Assembly: GCA_017540915.1 (NCBI GenBank)
Contig: JAFYAD010000068.1
Location: 1-5,989, forward strand
Origin: Lachnospiraceae bacterium
GTDB lineage: Bacteria; Bacillota_A; Clostridia; Lachnospirales; Lachnospiraceae
DNA: 5,989 nt
Direction of reading: 5' to 3'
Shown here: positions 1 to 5,989 of the stretch, in pieces
How positions within the stretch are numbered: the first letter of the stretch is position 1
Layout of the letters: every line of letters starts with the position of its first letter
Notes under the pieces: model-generated
Database searches by the model: none
Seen by the model: the letters and a program-made list of their open reading frames with translations, nothing else
What the model was told of the DNA's origin: nothing
Program-made: the position numbers and the translations under genes

Positions 1-130
1 CAGTCACTTTACATACATGATACAGGCAGCCGCGATAGCGGCAGTAGAGCCCGACAAGGCAATTCTGCCAGCTTGGCTTCGCAGATTGCCGATGTCAGGG
101 CGAGCCTGTAGAATGTATGTAAAGTGGCTG
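1..130 (+). repeat. Large imperfect inverted repeat, candidate structured RNA or miniature mobile element
   Basis: Seen directly: bases 1-18 (CAGTCACTTTACATACAT) are the reverse complement of 113-130 except for one T-G wobble (4/127). After a 2x2 GA/GA mismatch (19-20 with 111-112), the stem continues for 7 more pairs (21-27 with 104-110). Inside are a perfect 5-bp hairpin (GCCGC 29-33, loop GATA, GCGGC 38-42) and a second arm: 49-56 pairs with 93-101 (A97 bulged), then 58-68 pairs with 81-90 (one T bulged), closed by a loop at 69-80. The result is a three-way junction with about 48 pairs. The strand is set to plus because the wobble and tandem GA are tolerated better in a plus-strand RNA; the minus copy has A-C and U-C mismatches. 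No open reading frame, reverse transcriptase or transposase is beside it in the window. The left edge of the window coincides with the stem base, so the stem may extend further. The inverted repeat is certain; its identity as RNA gene, MITE-like element or 3'-UTR structure is unresolved. Confidence 0.8.
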
Positions 131-161
131 TGAATAGTAACGATTCATTATCATGGATAGA

Positions 162-1649
162 TTATGACGCTGCATTTCCGGAAACGGCTTCATTACCTGA
201 GACAGTGTCATTGTCGTACCTGTCTCCCGTCTCTTCACCTTCGTCCTCGTCTTTTTCCGGTTCTTTCACATTGCCGTGATAAACCGGTGTATCCTCAGCA
301 TCTTTTATGATCTTGGTACCGCCGTTGTTATCCTTGCCTTCGTCCTTACCGGCGGTCTCGGATACTTCCGAAATCTCTTCCTCTTCATCCTCCGGATCCT
401 TTTCGGGAATATAAATATAATTCATCCTCTGTATTTTGCTGATATTTCCGTACATGTCGACCAGGATTGCGGAAAAGACATGATTTCCTTCCAGCATTTC
501 CAACTTTTCTGTATATTCATCCGACTCCGTATCTGGATCACCATCCCAGCAATAATATGCCTTAAAGGTGACGGGAACCTCTATCTCCACAAAAGTCTCT
601 TCCTTGTACTCTCCGCTTACCGGTGATATTTCAGGCATATCCACATTGTACACAGTCTTCAAAACATAAGAGAAATTGACAGTATTGCTTTTTAAACCAT
701 ACTGATTTTCACATACGGCCACATATTCGTTTCTGCCGGATTTAAGCGGTAAGCCTTCGCCGTGATACAGCGAAAGATAAGTATCGTTTCCGCTTTTTTT
801 GCTAACCTTTCCCATAAAGATATGGCTGCCGTCCGGGCTGCTGATATATATTCTGTCTCCGGGATAAGCAGGATCCGGTACAGCCGAAAAAACAGGCTCC
901 GCAGGAATGAATGGTTTTAACAGCCTGTTTTTGTCAATTCCCACAAACGAATCCTCTATCTCATTTATAAGCTCTCCGATATTATATGTATCGTTTCTTC
1001 CGGAATATATGTTCAACAGATCCTCATACCATTCTGTCAGATCATTGACGTTTCCGGTATCAGAGGCAAACCCCTTCAGCATCATAAGGGTTTCCAGGCT
1101 TTTATTTTCATTACCGATCTCATTGTATATGCGAAGATAGTATTTATAAATATAATACTCATCACATTCACCAAAAGTAAGCGCCTGCGCACAGCATTCC
1201 ATGGCATCACCGTAATTTTGCCGGGCCAGTGCATCCTCTATCATTTTTACGACATCATCATACCCGGTCTCCTCTACCACGACTTCCTCTACCGGAGCAG
1301 GTTTTCTCCAGAATATAGCCATCAGGATCAGGAGCACCACGAAAACAGCAGACACTATACCTAATATGATATACATAGTCTTCTTCTCTATCATATCAGG
1401 ATCTTTCTGTGGTTTTGTATCCGTTTTTTCAGAAGAAACAGACTCTGCTTGCATTTCCGGCGATAATACATCTACCGGATTTTTTATTTCTTCACCGGTA
1501 TTATCATCGGAAGTATCTTCCTGAGGAGGTGCTTCCACCAACACCTCGTTATCACTGAATATATCCGTGATCACTTCCAGAGGATTACCACAATGACTGC
1601 ATGTTATACTGCCATCTTCAATTTCTGCGCCGCAATGAAAGCATTTCAT
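162..1649 (-). CDS. Membrane-anchored zinc-ribbon protein with extracytoplasmic chitobiase-like domain
   Basis: A 495-residue protein of unknown function. The N-terminus is a zinc ribbon with two CxxCG knuckles (Cys3/Cys6 and Cys17/Cys20), presumably binding one Zn. An acidic, disordered stretch (about 27-90) leads to a single membrane helix (about 92-114) followed by Arg-Lys. Residues about 128-240 look helical and TPR-like. Residues about 250-330 may be a degenerate Ig-like unit. Residues about 338-414 resemble the chitobiase/hexosaminidase C-terminal or Fn3-associated fold: PEISPVSGEY, then YYCWDGDPDT, then SAILVDMYGNISK. The tail (415-495) is Asp/Glu-rich and ends with two VSGN repeats (483-486, 489-492). 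The zinc ribbon is inferred to be cytoplasmic and the C-terminal domains outside, though no experiment supports this. It is the last gene of the operon; its ATG is 3 bases after the folD stop and has a good ribosome site. Single zinc-ribbon-plus-TM proteins of this kind are common in Lachnospiraceae but uncharacterised, so no gene symbol is given. Confidence 0.9.
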   Translation of the reverse strand: MKCFHCGAEIEDGSITCSHCGNPLEVITDIFSDNEVLVEAPPQEDTSDDNTGEEIKNPVDVLSPEMQAESVSSEKTDTKPQKDPDMIEKKTMYIILGIVSAVFVVLLILMAIFWRKPAPVEEVVVEETGYDDVVKMIEDALARQNYGDAMECCAQALTFGECDEYYIYKYYLRIYNEIGNENKSLETLMMLKGFASDTGNVNDLTEWYEDLLNIYSGRNDTYNIGELINEIEDSFVGIDKNRLLKPFIPAEPVFSAVPDPAYPGDRIYISSPDGSHIFMGKVSKKSGNDTYLSLYHGEGLPLKSGRNEYVAVCENQYGLKSNTVNFSYVLKTVYNVDMPEISPVSGEYKEETFVEIEVPVTFKAYYCWDGDPDTESDEYTEKLEMLEGNHVFSAILVDMYGNISKIQRMNYIYIPEKDPEDEEEEISEVSETAGKDEGKDNNGGTKIIKDAEDTPVYHGNVKEPEKDEDEGEETGDRYDNDTVSGNEAVSGNAAS

Positions 1650-1652
1650 GTT

Positions 1653-2492
1653 CTATCTCTCCATTCCCCATACGCAATTGTTCATCAGCATAGCTATAGT
1701 CATGGGACCTACTCCACCCGGAACCGGTGTTATGAATGACGTATGTTCGCAGACATCATCAAAATCCACATCTCCGCAGAGCTTACCCGATTCCTGTCTG
1801 TGGATACCGACATCTATGACCACAGCCCCCTCTTTTACATATTCATGTGTAATAAACTTCGGCTTGCCCATGGCCACAATCAGAATGTCCGCCTGTCTGC
1901 ATACCTCTGCGAGATCTGCAGTCTTTGAGTGTGCTGTGGTAACCGTTGCGTTCTCCCTGAGCATCAGCATACCCATAGGTTTGCCCACGATATTACTGCG
2001 TCCCACCACAACACATTTTTTACCGGAGATCTCGATACCGCTGCGCTTTAACAGCTGTATGATACCGGCGGGTGTGCAGGATACAAAGCCCGGTCTTCCC
2101 ACTGAAAGATTTCCCACGTTGAGCGGGTGAAAACCGTCCACATCCTTCGAGGGTGAGATGGCCAACAATATCTTATCTTCATCGATATGTTTCGGAACAG
2201 GTAACTGTACCAGGATTCCTGCCACATCATCATCCTCATTCAGATCGTGTATAATAGCCAGAAGTTCGTCCTCTGTGGTCTCCTCCGGTAAAGAGAAGCT
2301 CTTTGAACCGAAGCCTATGTATTCGCAGGCTTTCTTTTTGTTATTGACATACACACTGGATGCGGGATCGCTTCCAACCTGTATCACCGCAAGAGATTTT
2401 ATCTTCTCTCCCCTGCTTTTTCTGCTTTCGATCTCAGCCTTCAATTCATCTTTTATCTGTGCCGATATTGCTTTTCCGTCTATGAGCTGCAT
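1653..2492 (-). CDS. folD: Bifunctional methylenetetrahydrofolate dehydrogenase / methenyltetrahydrofolate cyclohydrolase
   Basis: FolD is a cytosolic enzyme that oxidises 5,10-methylene-THF with NAD(P)+ and hydrolyses the methenyl product to 10-formyl-THF, feeding purine and formyl-Met synthesis. Length from the ATG is 279 residues, normal for the family. Family motifs are present in order: Tyr48 and Lys52 in YVNNKKKACEYIGF (the catalytic Tyr-x3-Lys), VQLPVPKH (95-102) with Gln96, KDVDGFHPLNVGNL (116-129) with Asp119, GRSNIVGKPM (164-173) of the Rossmann nucleotide site, DVGI (227-230), GDVDF (240-244) and TPVPGGVGPMTIAMLMNN (255-272). By analogy to E. coli FolD, Tyr50, Lys54, Gln98 and Asp121 correspond with an offset of two. 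The usual Pro in the PCTP motif is Ser138 here (SCTPAGI). A TTG at 2498 is in frame, but it would directly abut GGAGG; the ATG at 2492 has GGAGG six bases upstream and is preferred. The gene begins 2 bases after the ftsK stop. Confidence 0.97.
   Translation of the reverse strand: MQLIDGKAISAQIKDELKAEIESRKSRGEKIKSLAVIQVGSDPASSVYVNNKKKACEYIGFGSKSFSLPEETTEDELLAIIHDLNEDDDVAGILVQLPVPKHIDEDKILLAISPSKDVDGFHPLNVGNLSVGRPGFVSCTPAGIIQLLKRSGIEISGKKCVVVGRSNIVGKPMGMLMLRENATVTTAHSKTADLAEVCRQADILIVAMGKPKFITHEYVKEGAVVIDVGIHRQESGKLCGDVDFDDVCEHTSFITPVPGGVGPMTIAMLMNNCVWGMER
1657..1662 (-). promoter_or_regulatory. Ribosome binding site of the zinc-ribbon gene, inside the end of folD
   Basis: On the minus strand GGAGAG lies 7 bases before the ATG at 1649. 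It sits within the final codons of folD (Met-Glu-Arg-stop), so ribosomes finishing FolD end almost on top of the next start. This supports translational coupling and the chosen start. Confidence 0.75.
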
Positions 2493-2494
2493 AT

Positions 2495-5400
2495 TCAACC
2501 TCCGTACATCTCCAGATATTCCTCAAATTCTTCCTCGCTCATCAATACCTCTCTGGGCTTGGTACCGTTTTCACCGCTGACTACTCCGGCCTCCTCAAGC
2601 TGATCCATTATGCGGGCAGCCCTGTTGAAACCTATCTTAAATTTTCTTTGGAAGGTACCGATGGAGGCTTTACCCGAGCTGACCACCAGTCTTCCGCATT
2701 CCATAAAATACTCGTCGTTTCCGTCGGAAGCGGCGCCGTTACCCGCTCCTGCAGTGGCATTGCCCGCTGCATTCGAAGAGTTCTTTGACAAACTCTCCAT
2801 CTTCTCATTGATACCCGGATCATATACCGTCTCGCCGCAATGCTCCTTCAGGAAATTTACTACCGCCGAAACCTCTCCGTCGGATACGAAAGCGCCCTGA
2901 ACACGAAGTGGTTTCGTAAGTCCCTGCGGATAGTACAGCATATCACCTTTGCCGAGAAGCTTCTCCGCTCCGCCCGAATCCAGGATTGTACGTGAATCAA
3001 CCTGACTGGATACCGAAAATGCGATACGGCTTGGCATGTTGGCTTTTATTATACCCGTTATGACATTCACCGAAGGACGCTGGGTTGCGATGATAAGATG
3101 TATTCCTGCCGCTCTTGCGAGCTGAGCCAGACGGCATATGGCATTCTCCACATCTCCCGGAGCCACCATCATAAGATCAGCAAGCTCGTCCACGATCACC
3201 ACTATCTGAGGCATCTTGTCCGGTCTGCCCTCAGTACCCTCCGGGATAGCAGCAACCCTCTCATTGAATCCTGCCATATCACGTACTCCGTAATCGGCAA
3301 ACATCCTGTATCTCTCATCCATCTCCGCCACAGCCCAATTCAGTGCGCCGCTGGCTTTCTTGGGATCTGTCACCACAGGTATCAAAAGATGTGGTATTCC
3401 GTTGTATACAGAAAGCTCCACAACCTTTGGATCGATCATGATGAGCTTTACTTCATCCGGTTTTGCCCTGTACAGTATGGACATTATGACCGTATTGATA
3501 CATACCGACTTTCCGGATCCGGTGGCACCCGCTATGAGCAGATGGGGCATCTTCGCGATATCGCCCATGATCACATCGCCGCCGATATCCTTTCCTGCAG
3601 CGAAGGCGATCTTCTTTTTGTCTTTGTCCACGTTGAACTCGTATGACTCCACCAGTTCCCTGAACATTACGGGAACGGCCTCTTTATTGGGAACTTCTAT
3701 ACCTATGGCGGGTTTTCCGGGGATCGGTGCCTCTATACGGATATCCGCTGCTGCAAGGTTAAGCTTGATATCATCGGAAAGATTCACAATCTTCGAAACC
3801 TTCACGCCCATCTCCGGCTGTATCTCATACCTTGTAACCGTAGGTCCGCAGATAACATCGGTGATGGTAGCTCTCACACCAAAATTTGCAAGTGTCTGCT
3901 CAAGCTTTTTGGCTGTCTCCTCCAAATGCTCTTTTGAGTCGCCCTTTGCCTTTTTATCCGGATTCTTTAAAAGACTTACAGGTGGGAAAACATAGGGTTT
4001 CTCCTCCGTCGTATCGGACATATGCGGCTTGTCATCGACTGCCTCATCCGCTTTGCCCGTGGTATCTGAAACCTGTTCCTCAGGCTGTACATCCGGAACC
4101 GAATTGACCGTTTTTTCGCGTGGCATCGTATTTACCGGTTTTTTTACCGGTGCTACGATCTCAGGCTTAAACTCGCTCTTCTCTTCTACATCAACTCCGA
4201 AGCCGAAACGCTCTCCGGAAATACCATCATCCATGCTGTCGAGATCGGGAATCTCATAGTTCTTCTTTTTGTTTCTCTGTGCCTTGGACTCCGACAACCC
4301 GGAGAGGTCCAAAACCTCAGGTTCCTCATTTGTGGTATTTACAACCTGTGCCTGCGGATTTACCGGTTCAACCTTCAGCACCCTGTTGTACAGGTTCTCC
4401 GGTTCCTCACCCTTCTTTGGGGCCGGGGCAGTATTATTGGAAGCATTTGCATTTCTGAAATCCGACTCCTCCAGGTTGCCTCTCTTAAACAATGCGACAT
4501 TATCATCACCCAGACTTGTGTCATAAAGCCCTCTGTGCCGGTCTTCCTGTTCAAAGGCCCCGTGGAATTCATCCTCCTGCGGTTCCACACCGTCGTAACT
4601 GTCATCCACATATCTAACATTGACCTTGAATTCCTCGTCATCTTTCAGCGCTTCACTGCTCAGTCCGCCAACCGCCTCACCTTTCTTCACAGGCTCAAGG
4701 CTGTGGCTCTCATTTAACAGACGGACATTTCCGCTTAGCTCGTGCATTTCAGGATTGCGTCTGGCCTTGTCCGCGGTTATGAGCGTATCGGTTGTAACCC
4801 CCGTAAGCTCAACACGCTGCATTCTCTGACGTCTTCTCTCAGCCTGCTCCTGTTCCTGATATTCCCTTCTGGCCTCACGATTCTCTCTTCTGATCTGACG
4901 GTTTTCCTCGTAAGTCTCTCTCAGATCCTCCCTGACACCGCTGGTACCGTCATAGATCTTCTGACCGCTGTTTTTGATGAAAGCCACTATGGATTTTCCC
5001 GTGAAGAGGATAAACAATATGAGTATAAAAGCGATATCTATTATAAATGCGCCAACACGGCCGAAGGCCTGCATCAAAATATAAGATGCCAGCGCTCCCA
5101 TGAATCCGCCGCCGTTTCTCTCCGAAAAACTCTCTCCGAATGCCGCCGCCGGGCTCAGTTCTCCCCCTTTGATAAGCTCACACAGAACACATAAGGCGAA
5201 GAAGAAAAAACATCCCACAATAATCCTGAAAGTAGGGCTTTCTATGCTCTTTGGGTCATATTTTGACAATATGGCATATGCTATCACCACAAAAAGCACC
5301 ACCGGAAAAACATAGGACATGAACCCGAAAAGACCAAAGAGCAAAGAACTGATCAGGTAGCTGACCTTTCCTCCGATACCGAGATTTGCTATAAAAAGCA

Positions 5401-5608
5401 ATATACACAGCATCAGGACCACAAAAAACACTATCTCATCCCTGAGTCTGTCCTGTTTCGCTATCGCTGCTCTGTCCACAGTTCTTGTGCCGGATCTTGT
5501 GCCGGATCTCGTCCCTGCTTTAGTACTGCTCCTGCCTGATCTTCCTGTACCTGTAGAGCTTCCTCCTCTGTTTGAAGTTGTTTTTTTAGCCGATGAGTCG
5601 GTTGCCAT
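2495..5608 (-). CDS. ftsK: DNA translocase FtsK/SpoIIIE family
   Basis: A membrane-anchored hexameric ATPase that pumps double-stranded DNA at the division septum and, in E. coli, activates XerCD at dif. The 1037 residues divide as follows. A basic Ser/Gly/Thr/Arg-rich N-terminus (about 1-50) includes three SGTR-like repeats. Four or five membrane helices follow, between about 57 and 204. An Arg/Glu-rich, probably coiled segment (about 225-266) leads into a long charged linker to about 550. The motor follows: alpha domain from about 555, Walker A GATGSGKS (694-701), Walker [13 protein letters not shown] with Asp807/Glu808, and the hallmark [12 protein letters not shown] (841-852). A Gly/Ala/Asn-rich spacer (about 943-964) precedes the winged-helix gamma domain (about 965-1028), which contains [25 protein letters not shown] and would read polarity sequences on DNA. 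The length is above B. subtilis SpoIIIE (787) and below E. coli FtsK, because of the linker. The ATG at 5608 has only a weak AGG site 9 bases upstream and lies 21 bases after the uppP stop. FtsK versus SpoIIIE cannot be separated by sequence alone. Confidence 0.97.
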   Translation of the reverse strand: MATDSSAKKTTSNRGGSSTGTGRSGRSSTKAGTRSGTRSGTRTVDRAAIAKQDRLRDEIVFFVVLMLCILLFIANLGIGGKVSYLISSLLFGLFGFMSYVFPVVLFVVIAYAILSKYDPKSIESPTFRIIVGCFFFFALCVLCELIKGGELSPAAAFGESFSERNGGGFMGALASYILMQAFGRVGAFIIDIAFILILFILFTGKSIVAFIKNSGQKIYDGTSGVREDLRETYEENRQIRRENREARREYQEQEQAERRRQRMQRVELTGVTTDTLITADKARRNPEMHELSGNVRLLNESHSLEPVKKGEAVGGLSSEALKDDEEFKVNVRYVDDSYDGVEPQEDEFHGAFEQEDRHRGLYDTSLGDDNVALFKRGNLEESDFRNANASNNTAPAPKKGEEPENLYNRVLKVEPVNPQAQVVNTTNEEPEVLDLSGLSESKAQRNKKKNYEIPDLDSMDDGISGERFGFGVDVEEKSEFKPEIVAPVKKPVNTMPREKTVNSVPDVQPEEQVSDTTGKADEAVDDKPHMSDTTEEKPYVFPPVSLLKNPDKKAKGDSKEHLEETAKKLEQTLANFGVRATITDVICGPTVTRYEIQPEMGVKVSKIVNLSDDIKLNLAAADIRIEAPIPGKPAIGIEVPNKEAVPVMFRELVESYEFNVDKDKKKIAFAAGKDIGGDVIMGDIAKMPHLLIAGATGSGKSVCINTVIMSILYRAKPDEVKLIMIDPKVVELSVYNGIPHLLIPVVTDPKKASGALNWAVAEMDERYRMFADYGVRDMAGFNERVAAIPEGTEGRPDKMPQIVVIVDELADLMMVAPGDVENAICRLAQLARAAGIHLIIATQRPSVNVITGIIKANMPSRIAFSVSSQVDSRTILDSGGAEKLLGKGDMLYYPQGLTKPLRVQGAFVSDGEVSAVVNFLKEHCGETVYDPGINEKMESLSKNSSNAAGNATAGAGNGAASDGNDEYFMECGRLVVSSGKASIGTFQRKFKIGFNRAARIMDQLEEAGVVSGENGTKPREVLMSEEEFEEYLEMYGG
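2499..2503 (-). promoter_or_regulatory. Ribosome binding site deciding the folD start
   Basis: A perfect GGAGG on the minus strand is spaced 6 bases from the ATG at 2492, within the last codons of ftsK (Gly-Gly-stop). The alternative TTG at 2498 would have zero spacing. The arrangement implies coupling of folD translation to ftsK. Confidence 0.85.
5484..5507 (-). repeat. Two perfect 12-bp tandem copies in ftsK encoding Ser-Gly-Thr-Arg
   Basis: The plus-strand unit CTTGTGCCGGAT occurs twice in a row, with a degenerate third copy beginning at 5508. In the protein this gives [11 protein letters not shown] in the basic N-terminal tail (about residues 32-42). The unit is a multiple of three, so gain or loss would keep the frame; the copy number may vary between strains (inference). 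Confidence 0.8.
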
Positions 5609-5629
5609 CTTTTATAACCTGCCTGAAAA

Positions 5630-5989
5630 CTATAATTTGATAAAATGTAAAACAATAGCCGTAACTCCGGCCACAAAACAGTATATCGAAAATCCCGTAA
5701 ATTTCTTTTTCTTTACCGCTGCCAGCATGACCTTGATGAAGATATAACCTACCACTGCCGCCACCACGGTGCCTACGATATAATTGACCAAAACACCGGA
5801 AGTCACACCTGAAAGATCCGTTTTTACAAGCTCTAATAAGAGCGATCCCAATATTGCCGGAATTGACATGATGAAAGAATACTTGACCGCAAACTTTTTG
5901 TCAAAACCACATAAAAGACATGCTGCAACAGTCGAGCCACTGCGGGATATTCCCGGCATTGTAGCGATTCCCTGAGCAACACCTATGAG
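5630..5989 (-). CDS. uppP: Undecaprenyl-diphosphatase UppP/BacA, C-terminal part
   Basis: An integral membrane phosphatase that converts undecaprenyl pyrophosphate to undecaprenyl phosphate, recycling the lipid carrier of peptidoglycan synthesis; overexpression gives bacitracin resistance. The last 119 residues and the TAG stop (5630-5632) are visible; the frame runs open off the right edge, so the start is outside. An internal ATG at 5959 is not the true start, because the family motif straddles it: LIGVAQGIATMPGISRSGST. PGISRSGST carries the conserved Arg (E. coli Arg174 equivalent) and Ser/Thr of the active site. The N-terminal Glu-rich catalytic motif lies beyond the window. Downstream are three or four hydrophobic helices, ending FVAGVTAIVLHFIKL. 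It is the upstream neighbour of ftsK, 21 bases away on the same strand. A full-length family member is about 270-290 residues, so roughly 150-170 residues are missing only because of the window edge; nothing suggests a broken gene. Confidence 0.95.
   Translation of the reverse strand, partial: LIGVAQGIATMPGISRSGSTVAACLLCGFDKKFAVKYSFIMSIPAILGSLLLELVKTDLSGVTSGVLVNYIVGTVVAAVVGYIFIKVMLAAVKKKKFTGFSIYCFVAGVTAIVLHFIKL

Noticed and set aside
1..130. Retron msr-msd RNA
   Set aside because: The paired ends recall the a1/a2 repeats, but no reverse transcriptase is encoded beside it; the plus-strand downstream region is occupied by the antisense zinc-ribbon gene.
1..130. Integron attC site
   Set aside because: The size and extrahelical bulges are compatible, but the required RYYYAAC and GTTRRRY ends are absent and no integrase or cassette structure is seen.
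131..147. A small hairpin (TGAAT/ATTCA) after the operon as a terminator
   Set aside because: There are only five mostly A-T pairs with a 7-base loop and no T-tract on the minus-strand side; it is too weak to call an intrinsic terminator.
276..626. A 116-codon plus-strand frame with hydrophobic stretches
   Set aside because: It is the complement of the acidic tail of the zinc-ribbon protein; Asp/Glu codons read backwards give Phe/Leu/Ile-rich sequence, so the apparent membrane segments are an artefact.
1648..2130. A 160-codon open frame on the plus strand
   Set aside because: It is antisense to the conserved folD C-terminal half; the folD frame explains the sequence and there is no family resemblance.
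3360..3995. A 211-codon open frame on the plus strand
   Set aside because: It lies fully antisense to the conserved FtsK motor domain, has no recognisable domain, and its composition follows the complementary codons of ftsK.
4134..4151. ACCGGT-T6-ACCGGT hairpin with a T run
   Set aside because: It lies inside the ftsK linker and is explained by codons for Pro-Val-Lys-Lys-Pro-Val; the loop, not the tail, holds the T run, so it is not a terminator.
5630..5959. A complete 109-residue gene starting at ATG 5959
   Set aside because: The frame continues upstream to the window edge and encodes the conserved UppP sequence before this Met, so it is a partial uppP.

Overview
The window reads as a stretch of core chromosome from a low-to-mid GC Gram-positive bacterium, most likely a Clostridia member of the Lachnospiraceae type (inference). 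The reasons are the sequence style of the FtsK/SpoIIIE translocase and of FolD, strong GGAGG-type ribosome binding sites, and a zinc-ribbon/membrane-anchor/chitobiase-like protein with a 'VSGN' repeat tail, a style I associate with that family. No database search was possible.

Layout: all protein genes lie on the minus strand, so transcription runs from high to low coordinates. The order is the C-terminal part of uppP (5989 to 5630, running off the right edge), ftsK/spoIIIE (5608 to 2495), folD (2492 to 1653) and a membrane-anchored zinc-ribbon protein (1649 to 162). The gaps are 21, 2 and 3 bases, so this is almost certainly one operon with translational coupling at the last two junctions. 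No promoter is visible, because the operon begins beyond the right edge. Every gap over 30 bases is accounted for: the only non-coding stretch is 1-161.

Bases 1-130, just past the end of the operon, form a striking inverted-repeat element. A 27-base arm at 1-27 pairs with 104-130, enclosing a short perfect hairpin (29-42) and a longer bulged arm (49-101). It folds on paper as a three-way junction with about 48 base pairs. The imperfections in the outer stem (one G-U wobble and a tandem GA/GA mismatch) are tolerated better in an RNA copied from the plus strand than from the minus strand. This is the only part of the window that ordinary genes do not explain. It could be a structured RNA, a miniature inverted-repeat mobile element, or a folded 3' end of the operon transcript. 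I could not match it to a known family.

Functionally, the operon mixes cell-envelope lipid recycling (UppP), septal DNA translocation (FtsK), one-carbon folate metabolism (FolD) and an uncharacterised envelope protein. UppP and FtsK both act at growing or dividing membrane, and the zinc-ribbon protein is also membrane-anchored, but a direct functional link to FolD is not evident from sequence.
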